From: Hyphomicrobiales bacterium
GTDB lineage: Bacteria; Pseudomonadota; Alphaproteobacteria; Rhizobiales; Rhizobiaceae
Assembly (NCBI GenBank): GCA_900473045.1
Contig: UCKS01000006.1
Location: 57,709-121,708, forward strand
Length of the DNA: 64,000 bases
Direction: 5' to 3'
The notes beneath the pieces are model-generated. The model made no database searches, was not told the origin of the DNA, and saw only the letters and a program-made list of their open reading frames with translations. Shown here one piece after another: positions 53,696-63,971 of this stretch. The number at the start of each line of letters is the position of its first letter. Position 1 is the first letter of the stretch. Both the position numbers and the translations under genes were made by a program.

Positions 53696-53761
53696 GGCTC
53701 AGTCTCCTGATGTTTCGATCGCAAATAGCCTGTTTTCAGCACGAGGCAAACCCGGATCCGG

Positions 53762-54550
53762 TTAATCCCTGCGGAAGACGACGCTGGCCAGCCAGCCGGT
53801 GACGACGGCGAGCAGAACGGCCACCAGACCGTAGAGGAACGGTTGCTGGTGCGCGGCAGTGGTAATCGCCTGCTCCAGGCCGGTCTTGACGACGCGCAGC
53901 TCCAAGGCCTTGGCTGCCACGAAAAGACCGTCGCGGAACAGATAGGCGCGGACGATATGCGAGCCGTTCGGCACGTCGGCCGGCAGGCGCAGCGAGGCCT
54001 TGAACAGGCTGGAACTGATGAACTGCACACCGCCGGGATCGCGCTGATAGATGCCGGTGGTTTCGCGCAGCCGCCGGAACGCATCGCGAAACTCGGTGAG
54101 GTTGCTGCCATCGCCGACAAAGCCGACCGGCGTCAGCGGCATGTGATCGACGCCGATGCCCATATTGTTCATGTCGCCGGGGGGCGCGATGGTTTCGATA
54201 TCGCGTGTGCTCGATAGCGAATAGGATTCCGGCACCATCTCGAAGGTCATCGAATTGGTGTTGATCCAGATGCCGAAGACGCGCTCCTTCTTGCGCACCG
54301 TGGTGTTTTCCTTCGGTCCTTCCAGCGCCACGACAATATTGTACTTGCCCTGCGCCAGCAGGCCCGGATCGGCACCGTCGATGGCGCCGAAGATCGTCAG
54401 GTCGGCACCGCGGAAATCCGACGTGATGGCAATCTCGTCGGTGGAGATGCCGATATCCAGCTTTTCGGTGAAGTCGACCGGCTCCGCCTGCGCCGCAAGC
54501 GGCGCGGACAACAGCAGGCAGGCAAAGACGAGGCGCGAGACGATCCGCAT
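53762..54550 (-). CDS. TIGR02186-family membrane protein
   Basis: 262 residues from MRIVSRLVFACLLLSAPL at 54550. Signal peptide cleaved near residue 22 (AQAEPVDF). The periplasmic domain has LDIGISTDEIAITSDFRGADLTIFGAIDG, the family hallmark, followed by VVALEGPKENTTVRKKERVFGIWIN. A single C-terminal membrane helix (LYGLVAVLLAVVTGWLASVVF). TIGR02186 genes are found next to TauE/SafE-type exporters in alphaproteobacteria; here the exporter overlaps by one base (TGATG). Likely an accessory subunit for that exporter; function not known. Confidence 0.85.
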   Translation of the reverse strand: MRIVSRLVFACLLLSAPLAAQAEPVDFTEKLDIGISTDEIAITSDFRGADLTIFGAIDGADPGLLAQGKYNIVVALEGPKENTTVRKKERVFGIWINTNSMTFEMVPESYSLSSTRDIETIAPPGDMNNMGIGVDHMPLTPVGFVGDGSNLTEFRDAFRRLRETTGIYQRDPGGVQFISSSLFKASLRLPADVPNGSHIVRAYLFRDGLFVAAKALELRVVKTGLEQAITTAAHQQPFLYGLVAVLLAVVTGWLASVVFRRD

Positions 54551-55476
54551 CAGAAACCGAGCCCCGCAGACACGATCGAATAGACTTCCTTTGGCGGGAT
54601 CACCAGTTCGATGGCAAGACGGATACCGACAGCCAGAACCAGAAGCGCCAGAAGCGCGCGCAACTGCTCGCCGCGCAACCGCTGCCCCACCCGCACGCCG
54701 TACTGCGCGCCAATAACGCCGGCAATCATCAGCACGAAGGCCAGCACGATGTCGACCGTGTAGTTGGCCGAGGCCTGGACGATGACGGTATAGGCCGACA
54801 CGAAGATGATCTGGAACAGCGAGGTACCGACAACGACATTGGTCGGGATGCGCAAGAGATAGATCATCGCCGGCACCATGATGAAACCGCCGCCGACGCC
54901 CATGACCGATGTCAGGATGCCGATGCAGAAGCCCAGCACTGCGACCGGGATGACGCTCAGATAGATCTTGGATTTCTTGAACCGCATCTTCAGCGGCAGG
55001 CGGTGGACCCAGTTGTGGTGGCCCGGCCGCTTGAGTGTGACGGTCTCGTTCTTGGCGGCCCGGCGCAGCGCATTGATACTTTCCCACAGCATCAACGAGC
55101 CGACGGTGCCGAGCAAAAGCACATAGGCGAGCGAAATCACCAGATCGAGCTGGCCGATGCGGCGCAGCAGGGAGAATATCCAGAGACCGACCGTCGCCCC
55201 GACGAGACCGCCGCAGAGCAGCACGGTTCCCAGCTTGATATCGATCGTACCACGGCGGAAATGGGTGATGGCGCCGGAGATCGAGGAAGCAACGACCTGG
55301 TTTGCACCGGTGGCGACGGCAACCACAGGCGGGATATTGTAGAAGATCAGAAGCGGCGTAATCAGGAAGCCCCCGCCGACACCGAACATGCCCGACAAAA
55401 AGCCGACGGCAGCACCCATTCCGAGAATGATGAAAATGTTCACCGACAACTCTGCAATGGGCAGATACACCGTCAC
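54550..55476 (-). CDS. TauE/SafE-family exporter (sulfite/anion)
   Basis: 308 residues from a GTG at 55476 (VTVYLPIAELSVN), chosen because AGAGG lies 7 bases upstream; the ATG at 55509 adds 11 residues with no signal. Two repeated halves, each with the GMFGVGGGFLITPLL / GVGGGFIMVPAM motif (residues ~30 and ~205), eight or so helices. The family exports sulfite, sulfoacetate or related anions; some members carry other sulfur compounds. Co-translated with the TIGR02186 gene. Substrate not determined. Confidence 0.9.
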   Translation of the reverse strand: MTVYLPIAELSVNIFIILGMGAAVGFLSGMFGVGGGFLITPLLIFYNIPPVVAVATGANQVVASSISGAITHFRRGTIDIKLGTVLLCGGLVGATVGLWIFSLLRRIGQLDLVISLAYVLLLGTVGSLMLWESINALRRAAKNETVTLKRPGHHNWVHRLPLKMRFKKSKIYLSVIPVAVLGFCIGILTSVMGVGGGFIMVPAMIYLLRIPTNVVVGTSLFQIIFVSAYTVIVQASANYTVDIVLAFVLMIAGVIGAQYGVRVGQRLRGEQLRALLALLVLAVGIRLAIELVIPPKEVYSIVSAGLGF

Positions 55477-55708
55477 GGCCAGACCTCTAAATATGCCAAT
55501 AGCCCGCAAGGCGGGCGGAAAACATCAAAGTGGCAAGTGATTCACCACGGGAGATAAGGAATGAAACAGTCTTGAAAACCAATTGTTAAAATCGTGAATT
55601 CAACGTCGTTCCGTCATGCGCCCCGGGGTCCGGCCTGTCAACCTTTTGCAGGCCTTAACCCTAACCCGAAGCACTCCTCTGTGTCCGGCCGGTCTGCGGC
55701 ATTATTGC

Positions 55709-55741
55709 GGCCGCAGACGCCGTTCTTGGGCGTCTGCGGCC
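55709..55741. terminator. Perfect 13-bp hairpin downstream of podJ
   Basis: GGCCGCAGACGCC and GGCGTCTGCGGCC with a 7-base loop, 38 bases beyond the podJ stop on the minus strand. No T-run follows, so Rho or RNA processing may be involved. The rest of 55510-55778 holds no gene I support. Confidence 0.5.
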
Positions 55742-55778
55742 AAATATCCGGCTTGTGCCCGAATGGACACAGGAAGCC

Positions 55779-58700
55779 TTAGCCGTTCCGCTTCAGAAGC
55801 TCCTTGACGAGTGCATCGGTGATCTGCCCCGTCGGCTCCTGGTTGATCGATTTCTGGAAGGCCTTGATCGCCGAGACGGTCTTCTGGCCCATCTCGCCAT
55901 CCGGCTTGCCGGCGTCGAAGCCGTTGTTGTTGAGGATCGCCTGAATGTTGCGCAGCGCCTTCTTCATATCGACCGATGCGGTCTTCGTGCCCTTGCCGAC
56001 CCAGGTATCCGGCACATCGACCGAATTGGCCGCCGGCTCGAGCGGCGTCAGCTTCCAGGCATCGAATTTCGCCTTGGCGCTTTTCAGCTGATCAGGCTTC
56101 AAGGCCTTGCCGACCTCATCGCGCTTCTGGCCGGCATCGGCATCGCCGTCACGGGCAGCGATCGAAAACCACTTGTAGGATTCTTCCAGATCCTGGCTGA
56201 CCCCGTTGCCGCGGGCATAGAGGATGGCGAGGTTGAACTGGCTGTCGCGGATGCCGCGATCGGCAGCCATCGCAAACCACTTGCCGGCACCGGCAAAATC
56301 GGGAGCGGCACCGCCGCCGCTTGCCAGCATGACGGCAAGATTGTGCATGGCGCTGGCATTGCCCTTTTCGGCAGCCTGCTGGTAGAGCGTGCGCGCCTTG
56401 ACTAGGTCGCGGCTGACGCCCGTGCCTTTTTCATAGAGGCTGGCGAGACGATATTGCGCAGGAATGACGCCGGCATCGGCAGCGCGCTGATACCATTTGG
56501 CCGCCTGGACGAGATCGGCCTTGATGCCACGGCCTTCGGTATAGACAGCACCGATTTCGAACAGGGCCAGCGGATCGCCCTTCCTGGCAGCTTCGGCCAG
56601 TGCTTCCGGCTTGATCTCTGCGGGGACGATCAGTGCTGTGCTGGCTGCAGCAGGTTGTGCCGCTGCCGTGGTGGCACCATCCTTTGCCGTAGCCAGGCCT
56701 GTTGCCGCTTCCGGTGCGGAACCTTCGATGACCGGCGACAGCATCCGGCTGTTGACCGCTCCGGTTTCCGGCATGGGTTGCGCGACGGCGTCCGGCAGTT
56801 TTTCTTCCGGCTGAACGGGCTCCGTCAGCGAGGTTTCCGGCTGCATCGCCTGCGGCTCGACGCCCTCAGTCTGACCGGGCGTCTGCCCTTCGGCCTGCGG
56901 CTGCAACGTGCTCAGCGGCTCGACGTCGTTATCGGCAGCCTCCGTTGCAGGAGCCACATTTGCCATTGCCGGTGTTTCCGCAGTGACCGGCACGTCATGT
57001 GTCACCGGCTGCTCAATGGCGGCGACCGGTGTCTGGACGGGGGCCTGTTCGCCACGGATCAGCGTATTGACCAGCGGATAGGACATGATCGCCAGAAGCA
57101 CGGCACCGACCGCCATCAGGATCGGCCGGCGATTGCGGGAAAAGACACCGATCGGCGAGGCGCTGGCACCGCCCTTGCCTTTGTTCATCGTATCGACTTC
57201 TTCGGCAGCCTGTTGGGCGGCACGGCGGGCGGCGGCGATGAAGTCCGCCTTGTCCGTTTCGCTCGGCGGTGCGGTGCGGCCGGTCTGGCCGGCACGTACC
57301 CGCTCGAGGATCTTCTTCACGTCCGGAACGCCGGAGCCGGGCTCCAGCAACTGGTTGGCCACGTCCGGCTCGATGGCATCAGCGGCATCGATCGACGGTG
57401 TCGGGTCGATGACCTGACGCTCGACGGCACGAACCGGCTCCGTCCGCTTGCCGGTAAACCGCTTGGCGATCCCGGCGAGAAGGCTGGGCTTGCCGGCGGG
57501 CAACGGCGCGGTCTTGATATCACTCTGGTGTACGGCGGCCTGCTCGGCAACGGCTTCGGCGACCTCTTCGCGCGAAGGGCTCGCAGGCTCTGCCTCGTCG
57601 GCAAGCCCGTGCATGTCGCGCTTCAGGTCTTCGTAACGGCGTCCGAAATCAGCTTCGGCGAAGGGATCGTCCTGCGTCTCGAAAACCGGCTGTACCGCAC
57701 GGGGCATCTGGGCCGGATCGCGCGAACCGAAGGTGCGCGGTGCATCCGGGTCCTGGCCGAGTTCTTCCAGGCGCTCCAGCTTTTCAGCGATGTGGACGAG
57801 CGTTTCGTGCAGCGCTTCAAACGTGCGCGCCGTGCGCTCCTCGCTCGAGCGGCTCATGTCTTCCAGAACCTTGAGATCGTCGGCCAGCGCCGAGATCGCC
57901 GCCATGTCCGAACCGCCGGAAGCGGAATGCCCCATGCCGTTCTTCGAATAGGCTTCCATCACCGCTTCGGCCGCCTGACGGGCTGCCTCGATGATATATT
58001 CGTCGCTGGTGGCGAGATAATCCTCAAGCGCGCTCATCCGGCCTTCGAACTCGGCAGGAACGACAGCCGGCGCCATGTCGCGCGGCTGGCTGACGAGGCT
58101 CGACAGGTTGGCGATCTGGTCCTGCAGGCTGCGCAGGATCTCGCTATCGTCGTACGGCGCGGCGTGTGTTTCTTCCAGGCGGGTGGCGATATCGGACAGC
58201 TGGCCTTCGAGCCGGTCGAAACGGGCATCGCCGACATAGGAGGTGGCCGGCATGTCCAGCTGGTCGATCCGGCGGGCGAGATCGTCGAGACGCTCGGCGA
58301 GCGCATCGTTGACCGAGCCCTGATCGAGCGCATCGATCTTGCGGGAAATATCGGAGAGATAGCCGGTCAGGTCCGGCTGGGTGGACACCTTCTGCGACCG
58401 CTCCAGCATCTGCGACAGCTGCTCGAGGCGCTCTTCAAGACGGACGGCAGCTTCTTCGTTGGCCAGTTCCTCGACGCGGGCCGCCAGGGCCTCGATGCGG
58501 GGACCGACGCCATTGTCGGTCGGCCTCTGCAGGCTGTCGATCTGGCGGGAAAGGTCGGCAAGGCGGCCTTCGACGCGGGTGACCCCGGCGCTATCGGGAA
58601 CGGCAGCACGGCCACTGGCAACGATGGCACGGCTGATCTCGTCGAGACGCGCGTCCAGGTCGGCAAACTGCGATGTCATCCGGCGATCGTCCGGCTGCAT

Positions 58701-59789
58701 GTGACGACCGATCATTTCGATCGCCTGAGCGACCGAAACCAGCTTGTCTTCCAAAGCATGAATGGCCGGACCGCTGTTCATCGAGCCGATCTGCGACTTG
58801 ATTTCATCGAGCCGGTAGGCCAGCGCCACCAGTTCGTCGTCGCGGTTGGAATCGAACGCATTCATCCGGTCTTCGACGCCGGTCCAGCGTGCCTCCATGC
58901 GGTGCACGCTGTCTTCGCGGGCCAGGCCATCGATCATGACGCGCAGTTCGTCGAACTCGACCTTCAACGCATCGGCCTGCGACGGGGATGCCTGCCGGCC
59001 GAGCTGGTTGATGCTGTCGGACAGGCGCTGCAGATCGCTGCGGATATCCTCCGCCATCGTCTGGTCCTGGGCCGCATCGGCGGTAATGCCGCGGATTTCG
59101 GCACGCAGCGTCGTCATCTCGCGCGACAGACCGTCGGCAATATCCTTCTTCAATTCCTGGCGCAGACCGACCAGTGCCTGGGCAATCTCTGCCATGGCCG
59201 GATCCGGACGCTGCGGTTCGCTACGGTATTGTTCCGAACGCAGCGGCTCGCTGCGGATGGGCTCCGGGCGCTGGGCCGGCTGCTGGCGGACGGTTTCCTG
59301 GCGTAGGTTCTCTGGGCGCAGGCTTTCCTGACGGATCGGCTCACGACGGAATGGCTCGCTGCGATAGGTCTCGTTGCGCAGCTGTTCGCTGAGGGGTGCC
59401 GGTGTCACGGGCGACTCGCGGCGGGGCTGCACGGGTGCCTGGAATGCGGGAGCCTGGAATGACGGAACGCTGCGCTCGTCGTAAGCGCGCGGGTCCGGGC
59501 GGGATTGGATGCGATCACGAATGGCGTCGCGGTCACGAACGGTTTCGCGTTCGCGCGTCGCCGTCAGTGTCCGCTGCCGCTGCATGATTTCCGTCACCGG
59601 GTCAGGAACAGCCACCTGGCCATCGCGGTCGGCCGGAACACGGCCGCGCTGATCACGCCCCGCCGTTCCCATCAAGCCTTCGATGCGCGCTTCCAGGCCT
59701 TCGATCGTGCGGTTCAGCGCGTCGAGGGACGACCTGTCGCCATAAGGCTGGGCGCCCGGACGTGGAGTGTTTGATCGCGATCCGTTCAT
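55779..59789 (-). CDS. podJ: Polar organelle development protein PodJ
   Basis: 1336 residues. Cytoplasmic N-terminus (1 to ~865) is long coiled coil and low-complexity sequence (LDEIKSQIG, LARRIDQLD and similar heptads). One membrane helix lies near 886-907 (ILMAVGAVLLAIMSYPLV). A Pro/Glu/Thr-rich linker leads to at least four SEL1-like repeats (about 1063-1226: ALFEIGAVYTEGRGIKADLVQAAKWYQRAAD and following), then a peptidoglycan-binding domain (about 1275-1336: DAGKPDGEMGQKTVSAIKAFQ). This is the PodJ architecture of Caulobacter and Rhizobiaceae, which marks the old or new pole, recruits other polar factors and controls the polar growth transition. Start MNGSRSNTPRPG at 59789. Gene order with acyl-CoA dehydrogenase is, from memory, that of Sinorhizobium and Agrobacterium. 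Confidence 0.93.
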   Translation of the reverse strand: MNGSRSNTPRPGAQPYGDRSSLDALNRTIEGLEARIEGLMGTAGRDQRGRVPADRDGQVAVPDPVTEIMQRQRTLTATRERETVRDRDAIRDRIQSRPDPRAYDERSVPSFQAPAFQAPVQPRRESPVTPAPLSEQLRNETYRSEPFRREPIRQESLRPENLRQETVRQQPAQRPEPIRSEPLRSEQYRSEPQRPDPAMAEIAQALVGLRQELKKDIADGLSREMTTLRAEIRGITADAAQDQTMAEDIRSDLQRLSDSINQLGRQASPSQADALKVEFDELRVMIDGLAREDSVHRMEARWTGVEDRMNAFDSNRDDELVALAYRLDEIKSQIGSMNSGPAIHALEDKLVSVAQAIEMIGRHMQPDDRRMTSQFADLDARLDEISRAIVASGRAAVPDSAGVTRVEGRLADLSRQIDSLQRPTDNGVGPRIEALAARVEELANEEAAVRLEERLEQLSQMLERSQKVSTQPDLTGYLSDISRKIDALDQGSVNDALAERLDDLARRIDQLDMPATSYVGDARFDRLEGQLSDIATRLEETHAAPYDDSEILRSLQDQIANLSSLVSQPRDMAPAVVPAEFEGRMSALEDYLATSDEYIIEAARQAAEAVMEAYSKNGMGHSASGGSDMAAISALADDLKVLEDMSRSSEERTARTFEALHETLVHIAEKLERLEELGQDPDAPRTFGSRDPAQMPRAVQPVFETQDDPFAEADFGRRYEDLKRDMHGLADEAEPASPSREEVAEAVAEQAAVHQSDIKTAPLPAGKPSLLAGIAKRFTGKRTEPVRAVERQVIDPTPSIDAADAIEPDVANQLLEPGSGVPDVKKILERVRAGQTGRTAPPSETDKADFIAAARRAAQQAAEEVDTMNKGKGGASASPIGVFSRNRRPILMAVGAVLLAIMSYPLVNTLIRGEQAPVQTPVAAIEQPVTHDVPVTAETPAMANVAPATEAADNDVEPLSTLQPQAEGQTPGQTEGVEPQAMQPETSLTEPVQPEEKLPDAVAQPMPETGAVNSRMLSPVIEGSAPEAATGLATAKDGATTAAAQPAAASTALIVPAEIKPEALAEAARKGDPLALFEIGAVYTEGRGIKADLVQAAKWYQRAADAGVIPAQYRLASLYEKGTGVSRDLVKARTLYQQAAEKGNASAMHNLAVMLASGGGAAPDFAGAGKWFAMAADRGIRDSQFNLAILYARGNGVSQDLEESYKWFSIAARDGDADAGQKRDEVGKALKPDQLKSAKAKFDAWKLTPLEPAANSVDVPDTWVGKGTKTASVDMKKALRNIQAILNNNGFDAGKPDGEMGQKTVSAIKAFQKSINQEPTGQITDALVKELLKRNG

Positions 59790-60085
59790 CGTTCTTCGCC
59801 TCTTTCATCGGCCTTGATCGGAATCCGGGCTTCTGAAAGGCAAATCCCCGCCTTCCGGGAGTTCCGGTACCGATCCGGACAGAGCTGCAACGACGCGAAG
59901 ACAAAACTATTGCAACTGTGACCATCTCAACACGCACTTTCACGAAACGTGGTAAATAACCCGTTAACCTGACTGAAAATTTTTTAACGATTTGCGCGCA
60001 TGCTGGCTTCGGAGGCTTCCACAAGACAGTTTCGGCACATGCGTGTTCGCCGAATGAGGCGAGCGATCAAATTTCGCCGCTCCGC

Positions 60086-60117
60086 AAACTTTGACGTTTA
60101 CGCGCACGTCAAAGTTT
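60086..60117. promoter_or_regulatory. Perfect 12-bp inverted repeat upstream of the fatty-acid operon (candidate LiuR/FadR-type operator)
   Basis: AAACTTTGACGT (60086-60097) and ACGTCAAAGTTT (60106-60117) with an 8-base spacer TTACGCGC. The TTGACGTTTACG core resembles, from memory, the operators of MerR-type LiuR regulators of acyl-CoA and branched-chain catabolism in proteobacteria. It lies 79 bases before the acyl-CoA dehydrogenase start and 297 bases from the podJ start, in a 406-base gap that holds nothing else I can support. Confidence 0.6.
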
Positions 60118-60195
60118 TGTAGCATGCGGGAAATCACATGGAGCGACCCAGGAGACGCCGCCCCGTGACACGGTTACAGGTGAGGAACACGAGAC

Positions 60196-61992
60196 ATGCC
60201 CAGCTATAAGGCCCCGGTCGAAGACACGCTTTTCATTCTCAACGACGTTCTCGGCATCGAGCGCTACAATAATCTTCCCGGTTTTGCCGATGCAACACCC
60301 GACATGATCGAGGCGATCGTCGGCGAAGCCGCCAAGCTTGCCGAGGAGGTGCTGTTTCCGGTCAACCTGTCCGGTGATCAGGAGGGCTGCAAGCGCAACG
60401 ATGATACGACGGTGACAACACCGAAGGGCTTCAAGCAGGCCTTCGACCAGTACCGCGAAGGCGGCTGGCTCGGACTGTCGGTCCCGGAAGAATTCGGCGG
60501 CCAGGGCCTGCCCTACACGCTGCACACTGCCATTGGCGAATACATGTCCTCGGCCAACATGGCGCTGACCATGTATCCCGGCCTCACCCAGGGCGCCATC
60601 GCCGCCATCCTCGTCCACGGCACCGATGCGCAGAAGGCAACCTATCTGCCGAAGATGGTCGCCGGCGACTGGACCGGCACGATGAACCTGACGGAGCCCC
60701 ATTGCGGCACCGATCTTGGCCTGCTGCGTTCCAAGGCCGTGCCGCAGGGCGATGGCTCCTACAAGATTTCCGGCCAGAAGATCTTCATCTCCGCCGGCGA
60801 ACACGACATGGCCGACAATATCATCCATCTGGTGCTTGCCCGTATCGAGGGCGCGCCGGAAGGCGTAAAGGGCATCTCGCTGTTCATCGTGCCGAAATTC
60901 CATGTTGAGGCAGACGGCTCGATCGGCGCCCGCAACACCGTTTCCTGCGGTGCGATCGAACACAAGATGGGCATTCACGGCAATTCGACCTGCGTCATGA
61001 ACTATGACGACGCTGTCGGCTATCTCATCGGCACGGAAAACAAGGGCCTCAACGCCATGTTCGTGATGATGAACGAGGCCCGCCTCGGTGTCGGCCTGCA
61101 GGGGCTTTCCGTGTCGGAAATCGCCTATCAGAACGCCGCCAACTATGCCCGCGACCGTATCCAGGGCCGCTCGCTTTCCGGCGCCAAGGCTCCGGAGAAG
61201 AAGGCCGACCCGATCATCGTCCATCCAGACGTGCGCCGCACCCTGATGACCATCAAGGCCTTCAACGAGGCCGGGCGCGCCTTCACGTTGTGGACGGCGC
61301 TGAAATCCGACATCGCCCATCGCGGCGACAACGACGCGGATCGCCAGGCCGCCGACGACATCCTCGGCCTGATGACCCCGATCCTCAAGGGTGTCCTGAC
61401 AGACAAGGGCTTCGACCACGCCGTCATGGCCCAGCAGATCTTCGGCGGCCACGGCTATATCGAAGAACACGGCATGAGCCAGTATGTCCGCGATGCCCGC
61501 ATCGCCATGATCTACGAAGGCGCCAACGGCATCCAGGCGCTCGACCTCGTCGGCCGCAAGCTGGCGCTGAACGGCGGCCGCGCGATCACCGCCCTGTTCA
61601 AGGAGATCGGCGATTTCTGCGAGGAAAACCGCTCCGACGAAAAGCTCACCATCTACACCAAGGGCCTGAAGAAGGGCTTGAACGACCTGCAGGCGGCTAC
61701 CATGTGGTTCATGGGCAACGCCATGGCGAAGCCCGACAATGCCGGAGCCGGCTCCACCGACTACATGCACCTCTTCGGCCTCGTCGTTCTCGGCTACATG
61801 TGGGCGAAGATCGCCAAGACTGCAGAGGAAAAGCTGGCCGAAGGCGCCGGCGACCGCGAGGCCTATTTGAAGAACAAGCTGGTGACCGCGAAATTCTTCA
61901 TGGAACGCATCATGCCGGAAACGGCGCTGCGCAAAGCCCGCATCGAAACCGGCGCCGACACGATGATGGCACTGGATGCGGCGGCGTTTTGA
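60196..61992 (+). CDS. Acyl-CoA dehydrogenase (FadE-like, C-terminally extended)
   Basis: 598 residues, about 200 longer than classical enzymes because of an N-terminal helix pair and a C-terminal extra domain ([38 protein letters not shown]). Core: [29 protein letters not shown] (FAD/substrate loop), [22 protein letters not shown] region, and the flavin-binding [29 protein letters not shown] motif with the catalytic Glu region. This is the acyl-CoA dehydrogenase group with the DmdC-like extension. It starts fatty-acid beta-oxidation. A toxin-antitoxin pair separates it from the thiolase gene. Confidence 0.93.
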   Translation: MPSYKAPVEDTLFILNDVLGIERYNNLPGFADATPDMIEAIVGEAAKLAEEVLFPVNLSGDQEGCKRNDDTTVTTPKGFKQAFDQYREGGWLGLSVPEEFGGQGLPYTLHTAIGEYMSSANMALTMYPGLTQGAIAAILVHGTDAQKATYLPKMVAGDWTGTMNLTEPHCGTDLGLLRSKAVPQGDGSYKISGQKIFISAGEHDMADNIIHLVLARIEGAPEGVKGISLFIVPKFHVEADGSIGARNTVSCGAIEHKMGIHGNSTCVMNYDDAVGYLIGTENKGLNAMFVMMNEARLGVGLQGLSVSEIAYQNAANYARDRIQGRSLSGAKAPEKKADPIIVHPDVRRTLMTIKAFNEAGRAFTLWTALKSDIAHRGDNDADRQAADDILGLMTPILKGVLTDKGFDHAVMAQQIFGGHGYIEEHGMSQYVRDARIAMIYEGANGIQALDLVGRKLALNGGRAITALFKEIGDFCEENRSDEKLTIYTKGLKKGLNDLQAATMWFMGNAMAKPDNAGAGSTDYMHLFGLVVLGYMWAKIAKTAEEKLAEGAGDREAYLKNKLVTAKFFMERIMPETALRKARIETGADTMMALDAAAF

Positions 61993-61996
61993 GGTC

Positions 61997-62039
61997 TTGG
62001 ACAAAACCCGAGGAAAGTTATATATTGATATAACTTTCC
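61997..62039 (+). promoter_or_regulatory. Promoter and palindromic operator of the MazEF-type pair
   Basis: TTGGAC (61997-62002), 18 bases, TATATT (62021-62026) form a plausible promoter directly after the acyl-CoA dehydrogenase stop. GGAAAGTTATAT (62012-62023) and ATATAACTTTCC (62028-62039) are a perfect 12-bp inverted repeat with spacer ATTG, covering the -10. That is the expected position for autoregulation by an antitoxin-toxin complex. Confidence 0.7.
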
Positions 62040-62052
62040 GATGGAGATGAAA

Positions 62053-62313
62053 ATGGCTGTATCGACATTACGCAACGTGGGCGGCTCGGTGATGATGACG
62101 GTTCCAAAACCGGTCCTCGAAGAGCTCGGGCTTCAGGCCAATACCAAGCTGGAAGTGACCGCCCAGGACGGCAAGATCGTCGCTGTTGCCAGGGCGCGGC
62201 CGAAGTACACGCTGGAGGAGTTGATTGCCGAATGGACGCCATGGCCTGAACGAACGGCCGAAGAACAGGAATGGCTGGATATGCCGTCAGTTGGCAACGA
62301 GATCATAGACTGA
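62053..62313 (+). CDS. AbrB/MazE-like antitoxin
   Basis: 86 residues from MAVSTLRNVGGSVMMTVPK at 62053, with GGAG 6 bases upstream; ATGs at 62041 and 62047 are also in frame. N-terminal swapped-hairpin DNA-binding fold: RNVGGSVMMTVPKPVLEELGLQANTKLEVTAQDGKIVAVAR. The C-terminal ~40 residues are acidic and Trp-rich (WTPWPERTAEEQEWLD), typical of a toxin-binding tail. Stop overlaps the toxin start (TGATG). Should repress through the palindrome just upstream. Confidence 0.85.
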   Translation: MAVSTLRNVGGSVMMTVPKPVLEELGLQANTKLEVTAQDGKIVAVARARPKYTLEELIAEWTPWPERTAEEQEWLDMPSVGNEIID

Positions 62314-62642
62314 TGGACAGGGGCGATATCTGGTTTGTAGATCTGGAGCCGACACGCGGGCGAGAGCAGGCCAAAGCGCGCTATGCTTTGGTCCTCACAC
62401 CGAGGCTTATCAACCAAAATGGCACCCAAATCGTCGCACCCATTACAAGTGGCGGCCAGTTCGCCCGAACTTCAGGATTTGCCGTTTCGCTGACAGGAGC
62501 CGGCACTCAGGCCACAGGTGTGATTCTTTGCCATCAGATTAGAGCCGTCGATATGAAAGCACGAGGCGGCCGTTTTTTTGAGAAAGCACCGGACTTCATC
62601 ACGGATGAGGTCTTGGCCCGGGTTTCGGCACTGTTCGAATAA
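62313..62642 (+). CDS. MazF/PemK-type endoribonuclease toxin
   Basis: 109 residues. MDRGDIWFVDLEPTRGREQAKARYALVLTP is the MazF/ChpB opening with the active-site Arg. A second active-site element is QIVAPITSGGQFART, and VILCHQIRAVDMKARGGRFFEKAP is the conserved Q-R-x-x-D loop. Such toxins cut mRNA at short sequences and stop translation. It directly follows the antitoxin. A ribosome-binding site inside the antitoxin 3' end is not obvious, so translational coupling is likely. Confidence 0.87.
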   Translation: MDRGDIWFVDLEPTRGREQAKARYALVLTPRLINQNGTQIVAPITSGGQFARTSGFAVSLTGAGTQATGVILCHQIRAVDMKARGGRFFEKAPDFITDEVLARVSALFE

Positions 62643-62688
62643 AATTGACGAATAAAAGGCGCCTTGAGCGCCACAGGGAGATGAAACA

Positions 62689-63897
<1,209 letters not shown>

Positions 63898-63900
63898 GGT

Positions 63901-63955
63901 TCTTCCCTCCCCCTTGTGGGGAGGGTGGCCCGAAGGGCCGGGAGGGGTTTTCGCC
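63901..63955. repeat. Rhizobial intergenic palindromic repeat
   Basis: TTCCCTCCCCCTTGTGGGGAGGG followed by GGCCCGAAGGGCC and GGGAGGGGTTTTCGCC just after the thiolase stop. Two nested hairpins (CTCCCC/GGGGAG and GGCCC/GGGCC). This wording recurs in Rhizobiales genomes as an intergenic repeat and is of a different type from the 11300-11487 element. May end or process the mRNA. Confidence 0.65.
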
Positions 63956-63971
63956 ACACGGCAGGAATCTT

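Noticed and set aside
56454..59306. 950-codon plus-strand open frame antisense to podJ
   Set aside because: It comes from the codon bias of podJ. Its translation is Gly/Arg/Asp-rich without any recognisable domain.
60109..62004. 631-codon minus-strand open frame antisense to the acyl-CoA dehydrogenase
   Set aside because: It is antisense to a complete, motif-rich enzyme and is a compositional shadow.
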